Notes: generated by a model from the letters alone, not told the origin. A DNA stretch of 64,000 nucleotides from Orientallactaga sibirica (GCA_036365145.1 JAEOAD010000031.1:7908001-7972000); one strand, 5' to 3'. Counted from the first letter of the stretch, positions 22,114 through 32,265 are shown. Translations and numbers: made by a program.

Positions 22114-22865
22114 GAGTTGTGTCTCTCATATTGGAAGGCAAACCCATGGGCTCAGCACTAGAAATTTCTTGGAGTGTCTTCATATTCCCTCACGTTTTAT
22201 TTTGGGGGTCTTTCTCTTTGATTACTGCTGGCATCACTCTGCCCCAGGGGTATGCTCCCCTACCCATTGCCCTGGGCCAGATACCATTGTGTTTTTCCTG
22301 TGTCTTCTTGGTGCTGGCTGGCATTTCAAAGAAACGAGCTCACTAAGTACTAAGGGGAGAATAAAATGGAGATAATTACAGGAAAATAAAAAAGCAAACA
22401 CGATCAAAATAGTCAGCTTTTCGAAGCACTTGTGCTGTGACACCCTGCTCCCTGGGGTGTGTGTGGGGGGGTTGGTTTAATTCTCCGGCTTGCCCTGCAG
22501 AGTCCCTCCAGCTCCCTGCTCCCAAGACAGGCGCTGTGCACACCTCTGCCGCCTTGCCCTCCGCCTCCGCGGTGCCAGGATAATTTATGTAGCTGCCTCC
22601 CTAAAGAGACAGGGACACCTCAAGGTCAGTGGCAGGCCAGGCTTATCAGACTTGCCTTCTCAGTGTCATGGTGCTGTGGTGGGCACCTGCACTGCACGTT
22701 CCTGTAGCACACGTGTCACGGGCCATATAGCAGAATGAGAGGCATGGTGACAGTTGTGGTGGCTCTGGTTATTTAAGTCTTAATGTGCTCTGGGCCCTGC
22801 TGTGGACTGTGTGGAAATGATCTCAGGAATAAATAATTACACAGGTCACAACTGAATTCCGCCAC
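22114..22865. other. Unique non-coding sequence
   Basis: No gene or repeat recognised. Confidence 0.5.
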
Positions 22866-22869
22866 CAGC

Positions 22870-22960
22870 TCCACTGACCTATGAGGAAACTGAGGTGCAG
22901 AAATTTGTGAAGTTCCTCAGATGTAAGTGGAGGAGAGAGGATTTGGACTCAACTTGTTCA
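22870..22960 (+). mobile_element. MIR relic
   Basis: 'CTATGAGGAAACTGAGGTGC', 'AGAAATTTGTGAAGTTCCTC' and 'TGTAAGTGGAGGAGAGAGGA' followed by 'TTTGGACTC' match the MIR core and 3' part. Confidence 0.7.
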
Positions 22961-23628
22961 GGCTCCAAAGAGAGGAGTGTGTGTGTGGGGGGGGCGAGCA
23001 GGGGAGTGGAAGGGGTGTGGCTAGATCTAGAGATTTCTTACTACATGGTATCCTGGTCTTAGAGCCCATACAACCACTTCCTTCCTGGCTCAGTGCTCGT
23101 TCCAGGTGTAGGTGTGGAGCTCTGGGATTATAGTGATCACCCCCACCTCGTATGGACAAACCTGATCTGAAATGCTCACACAGAGGCCTTCCAGCTCCAT
23201 CCCACCCTTAGGACAAGTGGGTTGAGGAGGCAGCATCTGTGATGCCCTGGGCCAGGTCATAGGAGTCTCTCTAGCCTCAGGGCACTCTTTGAGCCTCCTG
23301 CTCACATGGGCATTGCCTGGGGGCTGACTCTGGGTCCTGTTAACTCCAAAAACGTAAACAGGATGAGTTCCAGCTGGCTGAGACCAGTTTGTCTGCAGTT
23401 CCTCCTCCCTTGCCTTGTGGTCCCTGTCCCTGACATGTTCTTGGTCCCCAGGGTACTGCCTTCATTTCTAGTTCCCTTCTGAGCTTTCACTTTTTAAGTG
23501 TCCTGCTTGATCCTAACAATAATGTCCCTTTTCATTCAGCTCTTATAACTTAGTTTGGGCCACGCATTTTTTCTTGGGCAATAGCTCATTTAACCCCCCT
23601 TAGTGTCCAAAGAGGTTGTCTTAGTGCT
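22961..23628. other. Unique non-coding sequence
   Basis: Apart from a short G/TG-rich run at about 22975-22995, nothing is recognised. Confidence 0.5.
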
Positions 23629-23690
23629 TTGTTTTTTTTTTTTTATTTATTTTATTTTATTTTATTCTATTTTATTTTATTTTTAATCAC
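23629..23690. repeat. T run and (TTTTA)n
   Basis: About 13 T followed by ten or so TTTTA/TTTA units. It adjoins the LTR relic that follows. Confidence 0.9.
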
Positions 23691-24000
23691 AGTGACAGTA
23701 CTTCACAAGAAGGAGCTTAGGGAGGAAGGATTTATCTTGGTGCAAAGCTTAGTTCATCATGGGAGGAAAGGTGTGGAGGCAAGCATCTCTGTGACGGAGG
23801 GCATGTGGCTGGCACTCCTCACTCCCTTGTGTTTTGACACAATGGAAAGCAGAGACAGAGCTACAAACCTTAGGAGCTGCCCCCTCCACTAACCCACTGC
23901 TTCCAGATAGGCCCCACCTACAAAAGGTTCCACCACCTCGGCAACTGAGAAGGGAGAATTCAAGCGCGCCTGTGTGGGCCATCCTACGTTTAAACCACGA
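23691..24000 (-). mobile_element. MaLR-type LTR fragment, reverse orientation
   Basis: 'AAGGATTTATCTTGGTGCAA', 'GTTCATCATGGGAGGAAAGG', 'GAGCTGCCCCCTCCACTAAC', 'AGATAGGCCCCACCTACAAA' then 'AGGTTCCACCACCTCGGCAA' and 'CCATCCTACGTTTAAACCAC' follow a reverse-strand rodent MaLR/ORR1-type LTR ('ggtttattttggct', 'aggccccacctcccaaagg', 'ttcaaaccac'). Family name uncertain. Confidence 0.6.
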
Positions 24001-24921
24001 CCGAGGGAGATGTGTTCTTGTGCACCTTTCTCCTATGAAGAAACACGCGGAGACTCACAAAGCTCGGCATCCCTGTCCACAATCACGGAGCATGGGGTAA
24101 TGCTTTAGCCGTGCCCAGGTTACTCTAGTCCTGCTTCTGGGCACTAAGGCATGTCCAGGCCCTGCTTTGTGAAACTCGACTCCCCTCCCCACGTGCCCTT
24201 GTGCCCATTGGCCTTTGCCATCTTGTCCCTGGTGTGGTCTTCCTCCTGCCAGCTGCTTCTTTAGCTTCCTGACACATGGTTGGAGAGGAGCTTTGGGGAA
24301 GAGCAGAGCCAGAGGCCGCAGGGGCACAGCTGTGATGAGCACTCATGCTTGGCCTTTCAGGCCGCCGAGCCCTCCCGCATGGCCTTGGTATGATGCTTTG
24401 TCCTGGCAAGCTGGTCAAGGACATTCCACTTGGTTTAACCTAGGGAAGGTCACTGTTGGCCCTAGGCTTTCGTGCTGAGGGAGTTTGACTGGGAGTACTG
24501 ACATCTGCTTTCTGTGCAGTCCTGACTCCCTCCCTACCTGTAGCTCTGGCTAGAGGGACTCAGGGAGGCAAGACATTTCTCTGTACATCTCCTCCCCACA
24601 CTGCTCTTCCCGGCCATGCCCTGCCACCCCTCTTCACCCTGATGCTTAATTTGAGCTCAGCAGGTACCCACCGAGGCAGCCTGGCATCCCCAAAGAGACC
24701 CATGAGCCCCCTAGTCACCTTTTCATCTTGCCTTGACTGACTAGGATGTCGGTTGAGCCATTCACATGTCTGGCCTTCAGTTTTCTTTTCTGCTAAGCTG
24801 TGACTTACAAATGTAATCCGCAATCCAGCACTGTCGGCACGTGGCACCTTTCAGTGGTGGTAAGGTTGTGAGGGATCTGTTCTCATGAATAGACTCATGC
24901 TGTTTCCAAAGAGGTGGGTTG
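24001..24921. other. Unique non-coding sequence
   Basis: No gene or repeat recognised. Confidence 0.5.
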
Positions 24922-24962
24922 GTTATCTTAGGAGTGGGCGCCTCTAAAAAACTGGGGTTATT

Positions 24963-25189
24963 GGGGCTGGAGAGATGGCTTAGCGGTTAAGGCTCCTGCC
25001 TGCCAAGTCTAAGAATGCCCATTCAATTCTCCAGGTCTCACATTTAGCCAGACACAGTGACGCAAGGGTGCAATGCCGCACTTGCCCACAAGGGGGCACA
25101 CACATCTGGAGTTTGCTCACAGTGGCTGAGAGGCTGCTGGTGCGCCCATTCTCTCTCTTTCTCACTCTCTCTCTCTCTAAAAAAAATGG
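24963..25189 (+). mobile_element. tRNA-derived SINE, long subfamily
   Basis: It starts GGGGCTGGAGAGATGGCTTA with an intact A box (TGGCTTAGCGGTTAAGG) and a B-box-like CATTCAATTCTCC. It carries the insert 'GACGCAAGGGTGCAATGCCG' that defines a longer subfamily, then 'GGAGTTTGCTCACAGTGGCT', 'GTGCGCCCATTCTCTC' and a pyrimidine-rich tail. It contains a CTCF-type motif at 25082-25100. Confidence 0.95.
25082..25100 (+). promoter_or_regulatory. CTCF-type motif inside tRNA-SINE
   Basis: The core CCACAAGGGGGCAC at 25086-25099 matches the CTCF core CCACCAGGGGGCGC at 12 of 14 positions. It is part of the SINE consensus, since related copies carry it at 44389-44407, 58180-58198 and 59305-59323. Rodent B2 SINEs are known to have spread CTCF sites; whether this SINE does so is inference. 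Confidence 0.5.
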
Positions 25190-25229
25190 GGTTATCTTAG
25201 GAGTGAGTTTTCCTCTAAAAAAATGGGGT

Positions 25230-25789
25230 TGGCTCCCTTCCATTCTCTTTTCTTTCTTGCACACAAGTGCACACTCTTGCCCTTCTGCTTCTGCCATGGC
25301 CTGACACAGCAAAATGACCCTTGCCCTGGTCACATACTGGAACCTTGACATTGGATTTGCCAGATTCCAGAGCTGTGCGCAACAAATTTCTTTATGAATT
25401 ACCTAGTTGTGATCTTCTGCTCTAGAAACACTGGGCAGTTATTGGTAATGGCACATACCTCACAGGGTGAGGGTGCTCAGTGTCTGGCATGCCACACGTC
25501 AGGAGTGTGTACTCTGGTTACAGGGTAGAGCTGTTGCCTCCAGGAGCAGTGAACCATATCTAAGAGCTCATATCCAGCTACCTTTGGCCTGACGTAATGG
25601 CAGCTTTATACAGCTCTGCCCAATAACTGTTCTATGTAAGTACTATAAACACCTTGGGCAAGTCTTTGGGCCCTGTCTGTGTTGGTTGTCCCACCTACCC
25701 AGTGGAAGTCACAGGCTATTTCATGGAATAGCTACTGTGAGTTCTACACTAAACCGGTCAGAAATATACTCTGTAAGCTGAATGTGATC
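25230..25789. other. Unique non-coding sequence
   Basis: No gene or repeat recognised. Confidence 0.5.
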
Positions 25790-26172
25790 AGCAAAATGGA
25801 GACTTAAAAAACACCAGGGTGAAGGAGACACACCGTGAGGATAGTCAACATTTACTAAATCACTGATCCAGAGGCTCCTAAGAGCTCATCACTGAAGTAG
25901 ACTTAAAACTCACCCATCAAGCTCAGGGAATTTTGCAGAAGAGGGGGTGAGATTCTGAGGGCCACCAGTTGAGACATCAAGCCCAGAGGCATTCCCTTTC
26001 TCCAAAAATAACTGACTGCTGCTCCCATGATGCCTAGCCCACAACCCCATGGGGAATACCTGCAACCCCACTGAGGAAGGTCCCCAGTGGAATGGGGGCA
26101 GGGATGAGGGAAAAGAGGGTACCAACACACATGATGTGTCCATACGAAATACGTTGTTAATAAAAAAAACAC
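25790..26172 (+). mobile_element. Rodent L1 3' end, 5'-truncated
   Basis: 'CCAGAGGCTCCTAAGAGCTC', 'AAGTAGACTTAAAACTCACC', 'AGCTCAGGGAATTTTGCAGA', 'AGAGGGGGTGAGATTCTGAG', 'ATGCCTAGCCCACAACCCCA', 'GGGTACCAACACACATGATG' and 'GTTAATAAAAAAAAC' match the 3' UTR layout of rodent L1 with an A-rich end. No open frame of the reverse transcriptase is present. The plus orientation is set by the terminal A run. Confidence 0.75.
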
Positions 26173-26311
26173 ACATCATGATTGCATTGTTGAAAATGAG
26201 AACCAGGATCAAGCATCTAACCCATGAAGCCTGCCTCAGTTTGACTTCTAGGGTGGTTGCCAGCATTATTTGGCTGTGACTCACTTTCCTCAACTATAAA
26301 ATGCGACAAAA

Positions 26312-26495
26312 GCCTGGGCACAGTGACGCATGCCTTTAATCCCAGCACTCGGGAGGCAGAGGTAGGAGGATCGCCATGAGTTCGAGGCCACCCTGAGACT
26401 ACAGAGTGAATTCCAGGTCAGCCTGGGCTAGTGTGAGACTCTACCTCAAAAAAACAAACAAAACAAAAAACAACAACAACAACAAAAAACCCCCA
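26312..26495 (+). mobile_element. B1-like SINE
   Basis: 'GCCTGGGCACAGTGACGCAT', 'GCCTTTAATCCCAGCACTCG', 'GGAGGCAGAGGTAGGAGGAT', 'CGAGGCCACCCTGAGACTAC' and 'CAGGTCAGCCTGGGCTAGTG', then an A-rich tail with AAC repeats. This copy shows the lineage-specific right half clearly. Confidence 0.95.
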
Positions 26496-27439
26496 AGATG
26501 CAAACAATAAAAGCACCTACCTTGTAGGTTTGCTGTGAGGTTTGAACATGGATTATGTGACAGGCAAACCCAGGAGAGAGATGTAGGCTTGTCTGTGTCT
26601 TAGAGCTGGGAGCTGTACTGAGTCCTCAGTTCCAGAGGGCCTGTGAGTTCAGACCTGTTTCCTAGCTGTTTAGCAGATAGCCCCCTCCCCATGCGTCTTC
26701 ACCTTGCTTTCTCATGCTTTTGTGGCATGGCAGGCCTCTGAGGCCAAGAGATTCTAGTTGCAAATAAGGTTTGTAAGAAAATCTTCATGGAGGGGTGCTC
26801 TCTCTCCAGTGCCACATAAGCCATATTGATAAATTAATCTCATATTGTTGGGACCAAACAGCCCTGTAATATTTCTATTGTTCAGCTTAATTCATCTCTA
26901 CAGCTGTGTCATTAACTTGTGTTTGTTGTAATCTAGTCAGAAGACTTCTCTCCCTTTCCTCGTGCACCCCTCACTGGGGGTCTAAGACTCAGTGCTCCCC
27001 ATCTTTATCTCAACTCCCCACTAAAGTGTGAGTTTGGGGATGCACTGCTCGTTGAAGAAGTGAGCTGTGTACCTGGATCAGGCTACCTGACCTTCATTCA
27101 CTATTTACTTCTGTCACATGTTCAAAATCTCTTTTCATATTTATTGATTTTTTTGTTATAAAATTAGAGTAACAACAGAAAATACAATAAAATAAAGTTG
27201 TATACCCGTCTACAGCTCATCCTTAAAGAATGAAGACAGAAAGAAATATTCCCAATGCCAAGAGTAGTTATCTCAGGGAGAGATGATTGCTAGTGACTTT
27301 AAGAATCCTCATCTATTTTCATTTTCCCAAACTTTCTTTGATGAGAGTCTGTACTGCTTTACAGCTAGAGAAGGTACAATCTACATGAAGTCTACCAGTC
27401 ATCACTTCTTCATTTGTAAGATGAAAGGATTAGACTAGC
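26496..27439. other. Mostly unique, AT-rich; possible MIR scrap at start
   Basis: 'CTACCTTGTAGGTTTGCTGT' then 'GAGGTTTGAACATGG' (26515-26550) looks like a short reverse-strand MIR piece. The rest is not recognised. Confidence 0.4.
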
Positions 27440-27585
27440 GTCACAGATCCAGAACCCCAGAATTGGTTAGAAATGCCTCACCCTGGGGTGGGGGACAATG
27501 GTCCCTGTTAGTCTGGGGGTCGAGCCTAGGAGTCAGCATTTTGGGGAGCATCCTCTGGAGGTACAGATGCACCCAGGGCTTAGGT
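27440..27585 (+). mobile_element. MER5A-like DNA transposon relic
   Basis: 'AATTGGTTAGAAATGC', 'CTGGGGTGGGGG', 'GTCTGGGGGTCGAGCC', 'AGTCAGCATTTTGGGGAGCA' and 'TCCTCTGGAGGTACAGATGC' line up with MER5A ('acttgttagaaatgcaaat', 'ctctgggggtggggccc', 'caatctgtgttttaacaagc', 'ctccaggtgattctgatgca'). MER5A is a non-autonomous hAT-Charlie element. It explains part of the 153-codon minus-strand open frame here, which I do not regard as a gene. Confidence 0.6.
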
Positions 27586-27950
27586 TCCTCACACGAGAGT
27601 CTGTCTGGGACCCTTTCTTCTGGATCATTCCTTAGTGATATGGGATGTGTCTTCTTTTCAGTGGCTTGACTGTGGGGTGGGAGCAGGCAGTCCTGTGGCC
27701 ACCTTTTCCTCTGGCTCAATGGGAGGTGCCTTTGGGATGTTTCTGCTCCATCAGAGAAGAATCTGGCTGCAGGAACGTATGGTGTCAGGCAAGCAAGAAA
27801 CCGCCTCTCTGAAAACATGCCTGGGCTTTTCTCATTGCCTAGACAGGGACCTTCCTCTGGCCCATGCTTCCTAAGAGATGTCTGCGGCTGGGTCTCCCTC
27901 ACCTCTGGTCACCTTTCATCCTCTGCAGCTCATGCTCTGGGTTTGCTCTC
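27586..27950. other. Unique non-coding sequence
   Basis: No gene or repeat recognised. Confidence 0.5.
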
Positions 27951-27954
27951 CCTG

Positions 27955-28055
27955 TGCCTCAGAGCCAAGACTCAGAAAACCCAAGTGATCTGTCCAATGT
28001 CACACAGTTAAGTGGCAGAGCCTGGATTTGAATCCCTGATCTGCACACAGCTGCA
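27955..28055 (+). mobile_element. MIR relic (core and 3' part)
   Basis: 'AAGACTCAGAAAACCCAAGT', 'GATCTGTCCAATGTCACACA', 'GTTAAGTGGCAGAGCCTGGA' and 'TTTGAATCCCTGATCTGC' are a good MIR match in order. Confidence 0.75.
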
Positions 28056-28719
28056 TGCCCATGGCATTTGCTCTCTGGCAGCTCCCATTGGGCCTCTGAC
28101 TTGATAGTCTTAGATGTCACAGTTACCCTTCAGGGTAGGAAGAGTCAGGATTCTCTTGTGGGCTGTCTTCTTGTCTTGCCTCCAGCAGGACCCCTGTCAC
28201 AGTGAGCCCTTGTCACCCTCCGTGTAAGGTTTAAGCAGCTCATGTGCTGGGAGAGCTTTTGCACTGTCCCTCTATATGGTATGTGGCCCAGAGCCATGGC
28301 ACTCCATGTCAGTCCGCAGTTGGCACTTCTTCTGCCTTTTCTTTCATTGCATTTCTTTTATTATATTTTGGTATTCTGATTATATCTTCTTTAAAACTGA
28401 AGCCTATTTAACTGCGGTCTGATTTACTTGGTGATTTTCTGTAGGCATTTGAAGTTCTTCTCTGGGTAGTAAATAGGCTGTATTTTCAGCTGAGCTAGAG
28501 GGAGCGAGGCAGGAGGAGAGGAGGGTTTCTGGGTTGTCCTGCACATTTCCCAGAGGGAGCTGATGACCTTGGGCATGGCCTTTGTGGGCTTGGTGTCACT
28601 GTCACGCGGGATGTGGAGAACATGGCATGACGCAGTGAGCTGTACTTTCAGTGCCTTGTCTGGCACTCAGATGGGCCCATGATAGGTCTGCCTGATCCTC
28701 ATTTTTCTGCTTCTGTAGT
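28056..28719. other. Unique non-coding sequence
   Basis: No gene or repeat recognised. Confidence 0.5.
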
Positions 28720-28802
28720 TTTATTTTCTGAGCTGGGGATTATACCCAGGGCCTTATTCATGCTAGCATGTGCTCTACCACTGAGCTACATGCCAGCCTG
28801 CT
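28720..28802 (-). mobile_element. tRNA-type SINE head, reverse orientation
   Basis: 'GAGCTGGGGATTATACCCAG', 'GGCCTTATTCATGCTAGCAT' and 'CTCTACCACTGAGCTACATG' is the reverse of an ID/B4-type tRNA-like head ('gctcagtggtagagcac'). Confidence 0.65.
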
Positions 28803-28809
28803 TCTACTT

Positions 28810-29115
28810 GCCTGTGTGTGGTATGTTTACATGTGTGTGCAGGAGCATGTGCAAGTGAATGTGCATGTATGTTGTGTGTATCTGTGTGTAGAGATGAGGT
28901 CAATGTCAAGAGTCTTCCTTAGTCACTACTCTATTCTTTGAGACAGGGTCTCTCACCAAACCCACAACACATCAATTCTGATGCACTAGCTATCCAGCAA
29001 GCTCCAGGAATCCTTGTCTCTGTCTTCCCAGTGGTGGGATGGCAGGCGCCCACCCAACATTTTACATAGGTACTGGGGACCCAAACTCAGGTCCTCATAC
29101 TTTAGTCACCTTAAC
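28810..29115 (-). mobile_element. Composite SINE with TG-rich tail, reverse orientation
   Basis: A TG-rich start (28810-28895) is followed by 'TTTGAGACAGGGTCTCTCAC', 'CAGTGGTGGGATGGCAGGCG' and 'GGTACTGGGGACCCAAACTC' with 'AGGTCCTCATACTTTAGTCA'. This is the B3/B4-like reverse-strand order and the same plan as at 12132 and 43555. Confidence 0.6.
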
Positions 29116-29214
29116 TATCCCAGAAACCTGGGGAAGCCACCCATTCTTAGCAGTTTCTGTTTCCCACGGAATACTCTGCTTTGAAAATGCCCTTCTGAGC
29201 TGGGTGGGTGGAGG

Positions 29215-29219
29215 CCTGG
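29215..29219. repeat. 5-bp target site duplication (left)
   Basis: CCTGG directly precedes the LTR element. The same five bases directly follow it at 31068-31072. Confidence 0.85.
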
Positions 29220-29567
29220 TGTTGCAGTCAGGTTCTCACTGCTGGCAGAAATCACCGGACCAAGAGCAGCTTTTGGGAAAAAAAAAAAAAAAAAAAGGGT
29301 TTATTTTGGTTTACAGACTTGAGGGGATGTTCCATGATGCAGGGAAAACAATGGCATGAGCCATCACCCCCTGACCAACATCAGTTAGACAACAGGAACA
29401 GGAGAGTGTGCCAAACACTGGCATAGGGAAACTGGCTATAACACCAATAAGCCCGCCCTCAACAGTACACTGCCTCTAAGAGGTGTTAATTCCCAAATCT
29501 CCATCAGCTGGGAACCTAGCATACGGAACACCTAAGTTTATGGGGACATCTTAATCGAACCACCATA
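29220..29567 (-). repeat. 3' LTR of the MaLR-type element
   Basis: In plus-strand reading it starts TGTTGCAGTCAGGTTCTCAC and ends AATCGAACCACCATA. It carries an A run of about 18 where the partner LTR has six, and lacks 13 bases near 29360 that the partner has ('GCAGAGGGTGGAC'). Confidence 0.9.
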
Positions 29568-29586
29568 TTCTGCTCCTGGCCCCCAC
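29568..29586 (-). promoter_or_regulatory. Polypurine tract candidate
   Basis: The minus strand reads GTGGGGGCCAGGAGCAGAA immediately before the 3' LTR. This is where the plus-strand primer for reverse transcription sits in LTR elements. Four pyrimidines interrupt it, consistent with decay. Confidence 0.55.
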
Positions 29587-30696
29587 AAACTGATAACTAC
29601 CCATGATGTAAAATGCAGTGCATTCAGTCCATCTTTAAAAGTCCCCATATTTTTTATCAATCCTAATGATGTTCAAACATCCCAAAATCCAAGCTCTTTT
29701 AACTGAGCCAAAATACCAAAAAAAAATCCTCCCCAACCCCATAATGGCACAGAATGCACATTCATACTGTAAAAGAAGGCATTGGGCATAGCAAAGAAAT
29801 ACAACACCAATACAAGATTTAAACAGGGAAGGCACCAAACTCTGTAGTCCCAAGTCCAACAACTCTAGTCAGTGACAAGTCTCCAGGTCCAATAATTCTA
29901 ACCAGCAACAGGTCTCTGGAGTTCCAATTCCGCCCCTCCAGCTAGACTACTCACAGTCCTGGAAAACTTCATCTGGGGCTGGCAGCTCTCCTTGGCAGCC
30001 ATCTCATGGTCCCGGCATCTCCACTGGGTCTCCACTGCAATCCACTGCTTGTCCTCATGGCTCCATCTGGTCTCCATGCAGGCATCCAGCAAACCTGCTT
30101 CACACTGTCCATGGCCATTTCCAAAACACAAGACCATGTTGCAAACTCAATGACCCTCTCTTCCCTGCATTTCTTATACTCCACAATACCAGGTTGGGTG
30201 CCAATGTGTTAATCCAGGGGGGAATAAAGCAGACTTTGAAGAACAGGACACTCCTTGAGCAATTAGTCCCCTTCAAAAGACTCTACATTCTTCCTGTTGC
30301 CCCAGTGCAGGTCAGCTGGCCCAATCTCAAAGGTTGTAATCTCTCAATTGCAGCTGATCAGGCAGCAGCTTTGGCCTAAAGATTTCTTTCTGTGCCATAT
30401 CCCTCTGCACACACCAGCCCGTTTCTACAAAAGCAACCCTGCACAACTTCTCAGGACACAGCCATAACAGCAACCCTCTCACACAAACTGCTTCTAGCCC
30501 AGTCCAAGCAAAGCTCTTTCTCACCCACATAAACCAAACCTCATAGTCCATAGTTCTTCCTGTATTCAGTAGTCCATCAAGCTGTACTTACAGCACTGCA
30601 AGGCGTCTCTTAGGCCAAGGTTTCAAATCCTTCCACATTCCTCTTGAAAATCAGCCCCAAAAGGCCAAAGCCACACAGTCAGGTGTCTAGCAGCAA

Positions 30697-30714
30697 CCCC
30701 ACTCCTCGGTACCA
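30697..30714 (-). promoter_or_regulatory. Primer binding site, leucine tRNA type
   Basis: The minus strand reads TGGTACCGAGGAGTGGGG about seven bases after the 5' LTR. It corresponds to the complement of a tRNA-Leu 3' end, which gives the ERVL class its name; one base looks inserted or changed. Recalled from memory of ERVL primer sites. Confidence 0.6.
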
Positions 30715-30721
30715 ACATTAC

Positions 30722-31067
30722 TGTTGCAGTCAGGTTCGCATTGCTGGCAGAAATCACCTGACCAAGAGCAGCTTTTTGGAAAAAAGGTTTATTTTGGCTT
30801 ACAGGCTCAAGCGGGAAGCTCTATGGTGGCAGGGAAAATGATGGCATGAGCAGAGGGTGGACATCACCCCCTGGCCAACATAAGGTGGACAACAGGAACA
30901 GGAGAGTGTGCCAAATACTGGCAAGGGGAAACTGGCTATAGCACCAATAAGCCTGCCTCCAGCACTACACTGCCTCCAAGAGGCATTAATTCCCAAATTT
31001 CCATTAGCTGGATCCTAGCATTCAGAACACCCAAGTTTATGAGGGACATCTGAATCAAACCGCCATA
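30722..31067 (-). repeat. 5' LTR of the MaLR-type element
   Basis: In plus-strand reading it starts TGTTGCAGTCAGGTTCGCAT and ends AATCAAACCGCCATA. It is the better preserved LTR, keeping 'GCAGAGGGTGGACATCACCC'. Confidence 0.9.
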
Positions 31068-31072
31068 CCTGG

Positions 31073-32114
31073 GTTGATTGCACTTTCTTCAGGGAGCATG
31101 ACAGTGCCCAGAATCTGGCACAGTAGGAGGGAAGCAGGTGATCCTGTGTTCTAGGTTTCTGCCTGGTCCCGTGGATGATGGCCCGGGAAGCCAGGAGGCC
31201 ACACTTCTGCCCTGAGTGTCCATCCCGTAGGGAGTGGCAAGGGGCTCAGGGACGCCCACCACAGCAGTAGCATCCCAGCTGCTGGCTAAGGCTTCTCCAT
31301 TTGGCCTTTACCCCTGAGTATCAGGGCTGAGCAGACAGCACAGTAGTTTCTGAACTGCCACACCGCTGGCTAAAGAAGATTGAGCCTAATTGGCTGTAAG
31401 TCAGAACCAGCGCAGACCACTTTTGTCCTTTTCCACCAGCTATTTTACTTTGATGAGGAAGGGAGGAATCCACCCTGCCTAATGGGTTTCTCTCCATGCC
31501 TCGGCAGGCACCATCCCACACAGGTGTGTGTGTGCCCAGGCTGGGCTGGTTGTTGTTTACAGATCTCCCATATGTCTGTGGGCAAGAGATTGTTGCTGAC
31601 ATTGTTGCTAGGGCTGTTGCTATGGCATCTGTCATCTAGGCTGTGATGTGAGCGAGACCAGGTGGGTGTTCTCATGGCCTTTTGGTACAGATGGTCTTCC
31701 TCACTGTGAAGGGGACATTCTTGATGGGCAGATAGTCTGGACTACACATAGGTGGGCGTGGATGAGAGTGAAGAACTCACAGACAAGGGAGACCCCCTCC
31801 CCATGGGATAGTGTGGGGGCAGAGCTCCTGGGAGAGCAGCCACCGAGGTGCTGGGGCTGATGGTGACCTCACTGAAATTTCAGGCAGGCCGCTTGGGAGA
31901 TGGTGTGGGGTAGAGTCTGTACTATCTATCACCGTGTGCTTGGGGATAAGATCCCCCAGGAATTCCAGTCCCTGCCCCAAGACTGTGAGTCTGAGAAAGG
32001 CATGTGAGCTCCGGGTGATGCCTATGTTAAAAGTATCCTTTTCACCCGGCTCTCCGAGTGTCCACTCTGGGCCAGCCAAGAGCAGCTTTAGCTGATGAGC
32101 ATTGCCCTCCCCCC
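31073..32114. other. Unique non-coding sequence
   Basis: No gene or repeat recognised. A GTTGCTG-rich patch lies at about 31585-31625. Confidence 0.5.
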
Positions 32115-32265
32115 GCTTTTTTTTTTTGTTTTTTCGAGGTAGGGTTTCACTCTAGTCCAGACTGTCCTGGAATACTATGTAGTCTCGAACTCACGGTGAT
32201 CCTCCTACCTCTGCCTCCCGAGTGCAAATGCTGGGATTAAAGGGGTGCCCTACCACACCCAGCTT
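32115..32265 (-). mobile_element. B1-like SINE, reverse orientation
   Basis: A T-rich start, 'CGAGGTAGGGTTTCACTCTA', 'TAGTCTCGAACTCACGGTGA', 'TCCTCCTACCTCTGCCTCCC' and 'GCTGGGATTAAAG', ending 'CTACCACACCCAGC'. About ten bases of the middle are missing after 'CTATGTAGTCTC'. Confidence 0.95.

Larger units (their letters stand above)
24922..25229. repeat. Pair of about 38-bp direct repeats flanking a SINE
   Basis: 'GTTATCTTAGGAGTG' plus 'CTCTAAAAAACTGGGGTT' at 24922-24958 recurs at about 25190-25229 as 'GTTATCTTAGGAGTG' plus 'CTCTAAAAAAATGGGGTT'. The tRNA-SINE at 24963 sits between them. At close to 38 bp this is much longer than the 10-16 bp target duplications of the other SINEs here. Confidence 0.8.
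29220..31067 (-). mobile_element. Complete non-autonomous LTR element, ERVL-MaLR type
   Basis: Two direct repeats of about 347 bp (29220-29567 and 30722-31067) enclose 1,154 bp. The whole is bounded by a perfect 5-bp duplication (CCTGG), the size made by ERVL-class integrases. Read on the minus strand, each LTR runs from TATGG... to ...CTGCAACA with an AATAAA signal just before the long A run. A leucine-tRNA-type primer site follows the 5' LTR and a purine-rich tract precedes the 3' LTR. The interior has no open frame over about 80 codons and nothing like gag, protease or reverse transcriptase. The two LTRs differ at roughly one base in ten by eye, including a 13-base gap in the left LTR. It must have relied on enzymes made elsewhere. 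The family assignment rests on structure and LTR layout, not on a search. Confidence 0.85.

Noticed and set aside
27441..27902. 153-codon minus-strand open frame, one of the longest in the window
   Set aside because: Its first third lies over a MER5A-like relic, plus-strand frames are open over the same DNA, and the product has no domain, signal or residue pattern of a real protein.
29568..30721. Possible gag or pol remains inside the LTR element
   Set aside because: No frame exceeds about 80 codons and no protease or reverse-transcriptase motif is visible on either strand. The interior is non-coding as in other MaLR elements.
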